This document shows, piece by piece, positions 51,747 to 59,496 of a stretch of DNA of 64,000 nucleotides. The stretch covers positions 62,001 through 126,000 of the forward strand of contig JAEZMD010000001.1 of NCBI GenBank assembly GCA_023435745.1, given 5' to 3'. The notes beneath the pieces are model-generated. The model saw nothing but the letters and a program-made list of their open reading frames with translations, made no database searches and was not told the DNA's origin. This DNA is from Bacillota bacterium. GTDB lineage: Bacteria > Bacillota > Clostridia > Acetivibrionales > DTU013. How positions within the stretch are numbered: the first letter of the stretch is position 1; every line of letters begins with the position of its first letter. The translations under genes and the position numbers were made by a program.

Positions 51747-52719
51747 TGTGGGCTCCGTCAGTACAAATCTGGTACTGACAGACCATGCAGGAAAAATAAC
51801 CGCAAAGCTGTACAAGAGGACGTGCGGACAACCGATTCAGATCTTGCTGCAGGGTATGAAGGAGCTGGCAGAGGTGAACGGGTATCCGCATATTGCCGCA
51901 GTTGGGGCTACAGGCAGCGGGCGTGAACTGGCCGGAGTCATTGTAGGGGCAGACATCGTGAAGAATGAGATAACGACTCACGCAATTGCAGCTCAGTCAG
52001 TTGTTCCCGGAGTACAGACTATTCTTGAGATTGGCGGTCAGGATTCCAAGATCATCATTCTCAAAAATGGCGTGGTCTACGATTTTGCGATGAATACCGT
52101 GTGCGCAGCTGGAACTGGCTCCTTTCTAGACAGGCAGGCGGCAAGACTTGGAGTGCCTATCGAGAAATTTGGGGACCTTGCGCTGCGGTCTGCTTCTCCC
52201 GTCAGGATCGCCGGAAGATGCGCGGTCTTTGCTGAGTCGGATATGATACATAAGCAGCAGTCGGGCCACAGCAATGAGGATATTGTAAATGGCCTTTGTG
52301 AGGCGCTGGTAAGGAATTATCTGAGCAATCTGGCAAAAGGGAAGGAAATCAAAGAACCAATCGTTTTTCAGGGAGGGGTGGCTGCCAATAAAGGGATTGC
52401 CGCCGCATTTGAAAGAGCGCTGGGCATGAAAGTGATTATACCGGAGGACCACGCGGTTATGGGAGCTTACGGCGCTGCTCTGTTTGCAATGCAGGTCAGT
52501 TTGGCGGACAGCAGGTTTAGAACAGATTTCAGGGGCTACAAGGCCATGGAAAAGGCATACAGTACAAAAAGTCGTGAATGCAGCGGCTGCAGCGGTATGT
52601 GTGAGATTGTTGAACTTCTCTCGGATGGAATGGTTCAGGCGAGATGGGGAGACCGATGCGGAAAGTGGTCAAATGCGATCCATAATGGAACATTTTATGC
52701 AGAAAGCAAGTCTATGTAA
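51706..52719 (+). CDS. acyl-CoA dehydratase activase (HgdC-like ASKHA ATPase)
   Basis: This is an ATP-driven electron activator of the 2-hydroxyglutaryl/benzoyl-CoA activase family. It has 337 residues: ASKHA phosphate-1 motif GIDVGSVSTNLVL (about 12-24), GATGSGRELAG near 67, LEIGGQDSKII near 106, and the two conserved cysteines Cys133 (NTVCAAGTGSF) and Cys172 (AGRCAVFAESD) that bridge a [4Fe-4S] cluster in the dimer. The C-terminus adds CSGCSGMC. The start is GTG 51706 with an AAGGGAG site, 41 bp inside the preceding gene. No dehydratase alpha/beta genes of the classical HgdAB type are present; the two upstream proteins may take that place. Confidence 0.88.
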   Translation: MEKTGADSYYLGIDVGSVSTNLVLTDHAGKITAKLYKRTCGQPIQILLQGMKELAEVNGYPHIAAVGATGSGRELAGVIVGADIVKNEITTHAIAAQSVVPGVQTILEIGGQDSKIIILKNGVVYDFAMNTVCAAGTGSFLDRQAARLGVPIEKFGDLALRSASPVRIAGRCAVFAESDMIHKQQSGHSNEDIVNGLCEALVRNYLSNLAKGKEIKEPIVFQGGVAANKGIAAAFERALGMKVIIPEDHAVMGAYGAALFAMQVSLADSRFRTDFRGYKAMEKAYSTKSRECSGCSGMCEIVELLSDGMVQARWGDRCGKWSNAIHNGTFYAESKSM

Positions 52720-52767
52720 ATACAGTTATTTTTGGATCGACGGCATCATTAAAAAGGAGGAGTTCAT

Positions 52768-53523
52768 ATGACACAGATATTAACAATGAAAAACAAGATG
52801 ACGCTGGCAGCCTTGCTGATTGCCGCAGCTGCGCTTCTTGTTATGGTATTTGGCGTGTATGGTAATACGCCGGTACAGGCTGCGGAAGAGAAAGATGACA
52901 AAAAAACCATGAGCGTTTCAGGACAGGCCAGAGTAAGCGCTGCTCCGGACTTTGCAACCATCAATCTTGGCGTGATCACCGAGGATAAAGATGCCAGGAC
53001 GGCGCAGCAAGCCAATGCGGCTTCAATGGACAAGGTAATAGCTGCTATCAAGGCTTCAGGTGTGAAAGAGGCGGATATGCGGACTGTTAATTACTCCATA
53101 TCTCCGAAGTATGATTACGTCAAGGAAACAGGGGAGAGTAGGATCGTCGGCTACTCTGTAAGTAACTCGGTGAGTGTTACCGTCAGGGATCTGACAAAGA
53201 CAGGCGGAATTATTGACGCTGCGGCACAAAGCGGAGTAAATATCAGCAGCAGCATCAGCTTTGGATTGAGCAGCTATGAGGAAGCATATAATGAAGCGTT
53301 GAAGAACGCAGTGCTTGCTGCAAGGAAGAAAGCTGATACCATGGCTGGAGCCATGGGTGTCAAGCTGATCGCACCGATCTCTATCAACGAAGGCTACGGT
53401 TACAGCCCTCTGTCGAACTATGCTACCTATGATATGAAGATGTCCAACAGCGGTGTGGAGACGCCCATACAGGCGGGATCCATTGAGATTACAGCAAATG
53501 TTAGCATAGTTTACGAATATTAA
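52768..53523 (+). CDS. secreted SIMPL-domain (DUF541) protein
   Basis: This exported protein of 251 residues has an N-terminal hydrophobic signal or anchor (about 12-33) followed by a SIMPL/DUF541 domain (about 45-251; SVSGQARVSAAPDFATINLGV, SISPKYDY, GYSVSNSVSVTVRDL, NAVLAARKKADTMAGAMGV). The function of these proteins is unclear, with proposed roles in envelope stress. AAGGAGGAG precedes ATG 52768. A promoter and c-di-AMP riboswitch follow on the same strand. Confidence 0.9.
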   Translation: MTQILTMKNKMTLAALLIAAAALLVMVFGVYGNTPVQAAEEKDDKKTMSVSGQARVSAAPDFATINLGVITEDKDARTAQQANAASMDKVIAAIKASGVKEADMRTVNYSISPKYDYVKETGESRIVGYSVSNSVSVTVRDLTKTGGIIDAAAQSGVNISSSISFGLSSYEEAYNEALKNAVLAARKKADTMAGAMGVKLIAPISINEGYGYSPLSNYATYDMKMSNSGVETPIQAGSIEITANVSIVYEY

Positions 53524-53575
53524 GGATATAATAGGAAATTCATTGCTATTTCAAATTTACTGGCTTTCAGAAAAT

Positions 53576-53604
53576 TTGAAAACCTTTGGGAAATAGGCTA
53601 TAAT
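53576..53604 (+). promoter_or_regulatory. promoter of the riboswitch/dapB transcript
   Basis: TTGAAA (53576-53581), 17-bp spacer, TATAAT (53599-53604). Confidence 0.75.
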
Positions 53605-53644
53605 ATAGTAGCGTCATTTGAGAAATAAATAAGTTAATAAAATA

Positions 53645-53824
53645 GCGCTTAATCTTTTTGAGCGGGGGAACCAAACGTCGGGTACTATTGATGCCCGACC
53701 GGAAGTGAAGCAGCCGCGTGTTGCAGAACTTACGTTTCTGGGGTGAATCCGGCCATATGAAAACATCGGCCGGTAGGGTCATTCTCTTTCCGATCCGAAC
53801 CCGTCAGCTAACCTCGTAAGCGTT
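53645..53824 (+). ncRNA. ydaO/yuaA-type c-di-AMP riboswitch
   Basis: The conserved blocks of the ydaO aptamer are present in order: CGCTTAATC at 53646, GAGCGGGGGAACC near 53660, GGGGTGAATCCGG near 53740, and TCCGAACCCGTCAGCTAAC then CTCGTAAGCG ending at 53823. The ends CGCTT (53646-53650) and AAGCG (53819-53823) form the closing helix. Ligand c-di-AMP normally favours termination. A terminator hairpin follows at 53867-53894, so the downstream dapB-like gene should be switched off when c-di-AMP is high. Confidence 0.92.
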
Positions 53825-53866
53825 GGAGGAGAAGGTGATTATATGCTTTCAACCGCGTTGCGGTAT

Positions 53867-53894
53867 AAGTTGCAGTCTTCTCTGCAACTTTTTT
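53867..53894 (+). terminator. riboswitch-controlled terminator
   Basis: Perfect 9-bp stem AAGTTGCAG (53867-53875) / CTGCAACTT (53882-53890) with T-run, placed between the aptamer and the dapB-like gene. Confidence 0.88.
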
Positions 53895-53938
53895 ATTTCT
53901 GACCATTTGCGCAAGCAAATCGAATAAGGAGGTATGAT

Positions 53939-54817
53939 ATGATTCGCGTATGTTTGATTGGATTGGGCAAAACCGGAAGCGAAGTTGCGAAGGTTTTGCT
54001 GGAACAGGACAATATCAAGCTTGTAGCTGCCGTATGCCGTCCTGATGGAAATAAGGTGGGTAAGGACCTTGGAGAAGTGATTGGATGCAGGGACACCGGC
54101 ATCATTGTTAGCGGCTCCGATAAGCTGGAGGAGATGGTGTTCCGCACTAAGCCGGATATTGCTGTTGATTTTTCCTCATCAAAAGCTACGATGAAAAATG
54201 CCGTTATTCTATCCAAGTTAAAAGTAAATATGGTGATTGCAACAACCGGTTTCTCAAAGATTTCACTTCAAAAGCTGTTTATACTTTCAAAGAAATACCG
54301 CAATGGTATCGTGTATGCGCCGAACATCACGCTGGGTGTAAATGTGATGATGCTGCTGACGGGGATTGCCTCAAGCATATTAAGCAATTATGATTTTCAG
54401 GTCAATGAGGAGCATCACAACAAAAAAAAGGATATCCCCTCCGGAACAGCTATGAAAATTGCCGGTGAAATTGAAAAGGCTCTTGATAGCACAGGCAAAG
54501 ATCTACAGTCAGGTTCAGTTCCGATCAATGCAGTGCGGGCCGGGGGGATTGTTGGAAAGCATGAGGTAATTATTGCGGGGGATGAAGATATGGTGGAAAT
54601 CTCTCATCAGTCCTTTTCCCGAAAAGCGTTTGCGTCAGGCGCAATCCGGGCGATCAGGTTTGTTTATAAAAAGTCGGGATATTATGAGATGTCCGATGTC
54701 CTTGGATTAACCCAGGTGCTTTCTGAATATATCGAAAAAGATCGTATCCGTCAGGCAAAGAAGAAAAAATACCTGAGAAAGCGGGATTCGGTACAGCCGG
54801 AAACGATCACAAACTAA
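53939..54817 (+). CDS. dapB: dihydrodipicolinate reductase-like protein
   Basis: DapB reduces the dihydrodipicolinate-pathway intermediate with NAD(P)H, giving precursors for lysine, meso-diaminopimelate and spore dipicolinate. This product has 292 residues, about 25 longer than usual at the basic C-terminus. The nucleotide-binding loop is GLGKTGSEV (7-15, a variant of GxxGxMG) and the active-site segment is EEHHNKKKDIPSGTA (about 157-171; Ile replaces the usual Ala in DAPSGTA). AAGGAGG lies before ATG 53939. Because of the variant motifs it may be a paralogue with a specialised role; only the fold and family are secure. It is the only gene behind the c-di-AMP riboswitch. Confidence 0.82.
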   Translation: MIRVCLIGLGKTGSEVAKVLLEQDNIKLVAAVCRPDGNKVGKDLGEVIGCRDTGIIVSGSDKLEEMVFRTKPDIAVDFSSSKATMKNAVILSKLKVNMVIATTGFSKISLQKLFILSKKYRNGIVYAPNITLGVNVMMLLTGIASSILSNYDFQVNEEHHNKKKDIPSGTAMKIAGEIEKALDSTGKDLQSGSVPINAVRAGGIVGKHEVIIAGDEDMVEISHQSFSRKAFASGAIRAIRFVYKKSGYYEMSDVLGLTQVLSEYIEKDRIRQAKKKKYLRKRDSVQPETITN

Positions 54818-54821
54818 TCAG

Positions 54822-56102
54822 TCATTCTGTTTTCCTGCGGCGTTTGTAAAGCTTTATCACTGTGGTGAAAAGCTTTCCGAAGAGCCGTCCAAGGTTAAAC
54901 ATAAGCAGGATTGCTTCAATAGCCAGCAGAACGACGACCAGCATGAATATATCCCTGTTTTCATTAACTTTTTTCCGAATGACGGTCCAAGTATCATCAG
55001 GTGGGACGATTTCGGTCTCAGGATAGAGGCTGATGTCAATCACAGTGCCATCTTCAAGCACGTATTTGGCACTGCCTGACGGGATGGTCGTCTTCAGCGG
55101 CAAGGTCAATTTGGCGGTGGCGCTGAATTCTTTAATGTAATTTTCACCAATAGGGTGGATATACATTATATCGCTTTGGCTGATCAGCCGGATCGGTTTC
55201 CCATCAAGCTCTTCTGTTTTAAGCAAGTCGCCCTTTTTTACCAATGTGCTTTTCCAGAAATTATCAAATCCATAATCGAAGAGGGCTGCAGCATCAGCAT
55301 ACATGGTGTCTGCAGGTGCGTCAAGTATGACGCAGATCAGATGTATATTTGTCCGGGTCGCAGTGCAGATGATGGTTTGACGGTTTTTATCGTTGTATCC
55401 GATCTTGCCGCCTTCGAAACCGCTGTAGGACCAGAATAGTTTATTGGAGCTTGTCATTATTTGCGCTTTATCCCCCGTACCATACCATGGCCTTGACCTG
55501 GAAGAAAAAAGCTTGCTGAAGGTGGGGTTTTTAATAGCATATTTGATAAGCAGAGAAATATCATTGGCTGTTGTAAACTGGCCGACATCATATAAACCGG
55601 TTGCGTTGGAAAAGTGCGTACTTGTCATCTGCAGCTTTTCCGCAGTCTCATTCATTTTATCAATAAATTTTTCCATATTTCCGGAAGAAACATGATCAGC
55701 TATAGCAATGGCTGCATCATTCGCCGATGTCAGCATGGTGGCGTAAAGCAAATCCAACAGCGAGTATTTGGCGCCGATCTCAAGATTAAGAGCCGAACCT
55801 TCCGTTATTGCGGTATCGGCGCTGATGGTCACATTGGAATACAAATCGGCATTTTCAATTGCGACAAGTACAGTCATCAGCTTGCAGGCGGTAGAAATGT
55901 GAAGATAACGATCAGGATCCTTATAATATAAGACCTGACCGGTATCAGCTTCCATTAATATAGCGGAGGGCGCACTTATCTCGGGCGCCGGAACTTTACT
56001 CGCGGCGCCGACGCCGATAGGCTCATCATTATCGGCAAAACCGGCAAAGGGAATTGCCAGAATAAATATTATTAATAGGATCAGAAAAAACCTCTTGCGC
56101 AT
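54822..56102 (-). CDS. DacF-like D-alanyl-D-alanine carboxypeptidase family protein, catalytic motifs altered
   Basis: This is a penicillin-binding-protein-type serine peptidase fold that normally trims peptidoglycan stem peptides. It has 426 residues from the ATG at 56102 (AGGAGG upstream; a longer frame to 56129 precedes the ribosome site): signal peptide (about 1-23), S11 peptidase domain (about 45-290), beta-sandwich, and a C-terminal membrane anchor (about 385-408) with a basic tail. The SxN motif is present (TSANDAA), but the SxxK motif reads STACK, putting Thr where the nucleophilic Ser usually stands three before Lys, and KTG reads KIG. The protein could be inactive or use the neighbouring Ser. 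It is convergent with dapB (4-bp gap). Confidence 0.82.
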   Translation of the reverse strand: MRKRFFLILLIIFILAIPFAGFADNDEPIGVGAASKVPAPEISAPSAILMEADTGQVLYYKDPDRYLHISTACKLMTVLVAIENADLYSNVTISADTAITEGSALNLEIGAKYSLLDLLYATMLTSANDAAIAIADHVSSGNMEKFIDKMNETAEKLQMTSTHFSNATGLYDVGQFTTANDISLLIKYAIKNPTFSKLFSSRSRPWYGTGDKAQIMTSSNKLFWSYSGFEGGKIGYNDKNRQTIICTATRTNIHLICVILDAPADTMYADAAALFDYGFDNFWKSTLVKKGDLLKTEELDGKPIRLISQSDIMYIHPIGENYIKEFSATAKLTLPLKTTIPSGSAKYVLEDGTVIDISLYPETEIVPPDDTWTVIRKKVNENRDIFMLVVVLLAIEAILLMFNLGRLFGKLFTTVIKLYKRRRKTE

Positions 56103-56156
56103 TACTTCCTCCTGATCATACCGGATCAATCCAAATTCAGTTGCTGCATTATCACG

Positions 56157-58700
56157 TTATCTGTCAGCCCATTTTACGAGTCTTAAGTCAAATTTGTCTG
56201 CCAATAACGGGTGCGAAGGCAGTACCCGGAAGCTGTAGTTATATTCTCCGCTGTCGGCCAGACACAGTTCTCCTTTGTACTTATAAGTGCCCGGTCTTAT
56301 TTCTTCAGCAAGCTTCAGAGGCAGAAATTCACCGTTGCTCAATTCATCAGCGGTATCGTTAACGGTGTAGTAGAATTCAACGCTTAAATCCTCGGGACTC
56401 AGTCCTCCGAGGTTTACAACCACCTCAGGATAAACAATCTCTCCGACCTCGACCGGAGTTCTTCCTGCAACGTTCCCGGCTTCCACATTTACTGCCTGCC
56501 AGTTGTCACGGACCTTTGACTTCCACTCAACAAGCTGTCTCAAAAGCATGCAGTCCTGTTGCGAAATATTTGACGTTCTTATCATCGCAGGTATATACAG
56601 CTTTGAAGAGTAATCCTGGAGCATTCTGTGCGTACTGAATCGTGAAGCAAGTGATTTAATCGATTCCTTCATTATACTGACCCATTTTACCGGGATACCC
56701 TTTTCATTTCTATCATAGTAAAGCGGAATGAGGCTATCCTCAAGAATCTCATACAGGGAGTCGCTGTCGGCGTTATCCTGATATGTTTCATTCTGATAAA
56801 CTGTTTCCGAACCAATTGCCCATCCGTTGTTTCCATTATACCCTTCTCTCCACCATCCGTCGAGTACGCTCAGATTGATAACACCGTTCAAGCCTGCCTT
56901 CTGACCACTGGTTCCGCTGGCTTCCAACGGCATACGGGGGTTGTTGAGCCATACGTCGACACTTTGCACAAGACGGCGTGCAAGGGCAATATTATAGTTT
57001 TCTAGCAACACGACCTTGCCTTCGAAGCCTTCCTGCTCAGAGATATCATTAATGAATTTGATGACGTCCTGCGCCGGTTTGTCAGCCGGATGCGCCTTAC
57101 CTGCGAAAATGATCTGGACCGGCATATCTTCCTTATTAAGGATTTTTCTGATTCGGCTGATATTTCTAAAAATCAGCGCCGCACGTTTGTATGTGGCAAA
57201 TCGCCTGGAAAAACCGATGGTAAGCACAGAGGGATTAATTGTCGTGCAGGGCTTGCCGCCAGAGTCGGATATTGCGCCTTGACGGATTCTGTTATTAATG
57301 TAACCGGCCATTTCTTCTTTCTTCTTCACATGTTTTTCCCAGAATTCCTCATCGGGAATGCTGTCTATTGCACGCCAGAACCCCATCTGTTCTATGCGGT
57401 CATTCCAACCGGAGGCAAGATATTTGTCAAACAAGTCACGGTATGGCTTTGAAAGCCATGTCATCGTATGTATACCATTTGTTACGTGGGTGACGGGCAC
57501 TTCGTTTTCAGGTACGCCTGGCCAAAGCTGGCGGAACATATGTCTCGTTACCGCTCCGTGGAGCTTGCTGACGCCGTTTCTGCCTGAAGTCATTTTCATG
57601 CCCATTGCGGCCATATTGAAACCGTATGGATTGCCGCTGTCAGTGCCCAAAGCCAGAAATTCCTCGCGACTGATTCCGAAAATGCTTCGAAACGGCGTAA
57701 AATACATATCGATGGCATCATGTGAGAACACGTCAATGCCCGCCGGAACAGGCGTATGGATTGTGAATACGCAAGACGCACTAACCATTTCCAAAGCTTC
57801 CGTATAACTGAGATGATCGTTCTGCATCCATCTCCTGATCAGTTCAAAGGTAAGGAAGCCGGAATGCCCCTCGTTCATATGATAAACAGACGGATGGATA
57901 TCAAGAGCCTCCAGCGCCCTCACTCCTCCGATGCCAAGCAGTATCTCCTGCTGTATTCTGGTATCGCCGTCACCGCCATACAATCTGGCTGTGATACCTC
58001 TGTCATGGTCACTGTTTTGCGGAACATCCGAATCGAGCAGGTAAAGATTGACCCTGCCGACCTTTACCAGCCATATGGATGCGTGTACAACTCTGCCAGG
58101 CAGATCGACGCTGATCAGTATTTTTTCACCGCTGCCGTCTACAACCGGCTTGATAGCCAGATCGCTGATATTGAGGGTGCTGTAAGCAGTTTGCTGTATA
58201 CCGTCGCTGCCGATCACCTGATTAAAATAGCCCTGTCTGTAAAACAATCCGATCGCAGTAAATGGAACGCCAAGATCGCTTGCCGACTTGCAATGGTCGC
58301 CTGACAATACGCCAAGACCGCCCGAATAAATGGGCAATGTTTCATTCAAGCCGTACTCTGCGGAAAAATAAGCGACCGACCGGCCCTTTTGTTCAGGATA
58401 TGCCTTGTGGAACCAGGTGTCTGGTTCATTCATATAATCATCATACTTCTTGACGACAGCATCATATGCCTCGGTAAAATTCCGGTTATTTGCCATTTCT
58501 TCAAGCTTCCGGCTGCCAACTCTTCGCAGGAAGGCGGCCGGATTTTCCCCGGTGCTTTTCCAAAGGGAGGAGTCGATGATTTTGAACAAATCTAACGCTT
58601 CAGAGTTCCAGGTCCACCAAAAGTTGTATGCGATGTCCGAGAGCTTTTTCAGCCGCTCAGGAATCATTGTTGGAACTACGATCCTGCCAATAGGTTTCAT
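56157..58700 (-). CDS. glgP: alpha-glucan (glycogen/maltodextrin) phosphorylase
   Basis: This enzyme releases glucose 1-phosphate from glycogen or maltodextrin using pyridoxal phosphate. It has 847 residues and belongs to the AgpA-like (Thermotoga type) class with an N-terminal DUF3417 region (about 10-115, NFWWTWNSEALDLF). Further motifs are YFSAEYGL near 111, HMNEGHSGF near 274, HVTNGIHTMTW near 407, and the PLP-binding segment EASGTSGQKAGLNG with Lys601. GGAGG precedes ATG 58700 on the minus strand. With cellobiose phosphorylase at 15.5 kb, this gives two phosphorolytic routes to glucose 1-phosphate. It is upstream of, and same strand as, the DacF-like gene (54-bp gap), but functional linkage is not implied. 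Confidence 0.95.
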   Translation of the reverse strand: MKPIGRIVVPTMIPERLKKLSDIAYNFWWTWNSEALDLFKIIDSSLWKSTGENPAAFLRRVGSRKLEEMANNRNFTEAYDAVVKKYDDYMNEPDTWFHKAYPEQKGRSVAYFSAEYGLNETLPIYSGGLGVLSGDHCKSASDLGVPFTAIGLFYRQGYFNQVIGSDGIQQTAYSTLNISDLAIKPVVDGSGEKILISVDLPGRVVHASIWLVKVGRVNLYLLDSDVPQNSDHDRGITARLYGGDGDTRIQQEILLGIGGVRALEALDIHPSVYHMNEGHSGFLTFELIRRWMQNDHLSYTEALEMVSASCVFTIHTPVPAGIDVFSHDAIDMYFTPFRSIFGISREEFLALGTDSGNPYGFNMAAMGMKMTSGRNGVSKLHGAVTRHMFRQLWPGVPENEVPVTHVTNGIHTMTWLSKPYRDLFDKYLASGWNDRIEQMGFWRAIDSIPDEEFWEKHVKKKEEMAGYINNRIRQGAISDSGGKPCTTINPSVLTIGFSRRFATYKRAALIFRNISRIRKILNKEDMPVQIIFAGKAHPADKPAQDVIKFINDISEQEGFEGKVVLLENYNIALARRLVQSVDVWLNNPRMPLEASGTSGQKAGLNGVINLSVLDGWWREGYNGNNGWAIGSETVYQNETYQDNADSDSLYEILEDSLIPLYYDRNEKGIPVKWVSIMKESIKSLASRFSTHRMLQDYSSKLYIPAMIRTSNISQQDCMLLRQLVEWKSKVRDNWQAVNVEAGNVAGRTPVEVGEIVYPEVVVNLGGLSPEDLSVEFYYTVNDTADELSNGEFLPLKLAEEIRPGTYKYKGELCLADSGEYNYSFRVLPSHPLLADKFDLRLVKWADR

Positions 58701-58900
58701 ATTATGTCCTCCATGCTGAGCGCATTTTTACATTTATTCTATTAACCATTTATTTTGTTATGTAATCACTTTTTATGCATAAAGCATTATTTATAATAAC
58801 ACATTTTTCAAAATGTAATATTAAATATTTGTTAAAGATTTCGTATTAAATATTTCCACTTGTAAATGAGCGATTTTTGTTCACAATATGATAAGGCTAT

Positions 58901-58950
58901 GGGACGCTTCTTTACAACGGAGTCATTTATTGAAGACAAGAAACGTCCCC
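58901..58950. repeat. dispersed repeat, inverted copy E
   Basis: GGGACGCTTCTT (58901-58912) and AAGAAACGTCCCC (58938-58950) form an imperfect hairpin just upstream of the likely start of the membrane protein at 58989. Confidence 0.7.
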
Positions 58951-58988
58951 TATTTACGCTAAAGCTATCGAGGATCAGGAATTTGGCC

Positions 58989-59390
58989 ATGATGAAAAGG
59001 TTTTTCTTTTATGGGATAGCCGGGTGGGGCATTGAGATCATCTGGACCGGCATAGGCTCGCTAATAAGCGGAGATTTAAGGCTGCTTGGACATTCCAACC
59101 TCTGGATGTTCTTCATTTATGGATGTGCCATCTTTCTGGAGCCGATCCATCACGCGATAGCAAGACGGCACTGGTTTTTCAGAGGAGTGCTATGGGTCTT
59201 GCTGATATGGTCTATCGAATATGCCAGCGGATTTCTCCTTCACACGATCCTTGGCGTCTACCCATGGTATTATACAGACAAACTTTCGGTGAACGGACTG
59301 ATTACGCTGGCCTATGCACCTGCGTGGTTTGTGGCTGGAATTGTCTTTGAAAGGCTTCATAGGGCTCTTGATAATTATGGCATTGCATGA
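58989..59390 (+). CDS. four-span membrane protein, putative ABC-transporter type IV family
   Basis: This small integral membrane protein has 133 residues and about four hydrophobic segments; the stretch GIAGWGIEIIWTGIGSL and WMFFIYGCAIFLEPIHH match the PF06541/COG4905-type clostridial family, whose function is not known despite the name. I chose ATG 58989 (AGGA site 9 bases upstream, start MMKRFFFYG as in homologues). The frame is open upstream to ATG 58866, but that extension is made of dispersed-repeat DNA and has no good ribosome site. Confidence 0.75.
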   Translation: MMKRFFFYGIAGWGIEIIWTGIGSLISGDLRLLGHSNLWMFFIYGCAIFLEPIHHAIARRHWFFRGVLWVLLIWSIEYASGFLLHTILGVYPWYYTDKLSVNGLITLAYAPAWFVAGIVFERLHRALDNYGIA

Positions 59391-59431
59391 TGCTCCGTGA
59401 TATATTACAATGACACAGGGGTGCGGTTTGT

Positions 59432-59474
59432 AGAGAAACGTCCCCGCAGTTTAACCGGGGAGAAACGTCCCCCC
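59432..59474. repeat. dispersed-repeat pair F
   Basis: Direct copies AGAGAAACGTCCCC (59432-59445) and AGAAACGTCCCCCC (59461-59474) in the gap between two genes, 23 bp before the next start. Confidence 0.85.
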
Positions 59475-59496
59475 AGTTATATCGAAAGGGGTCATT

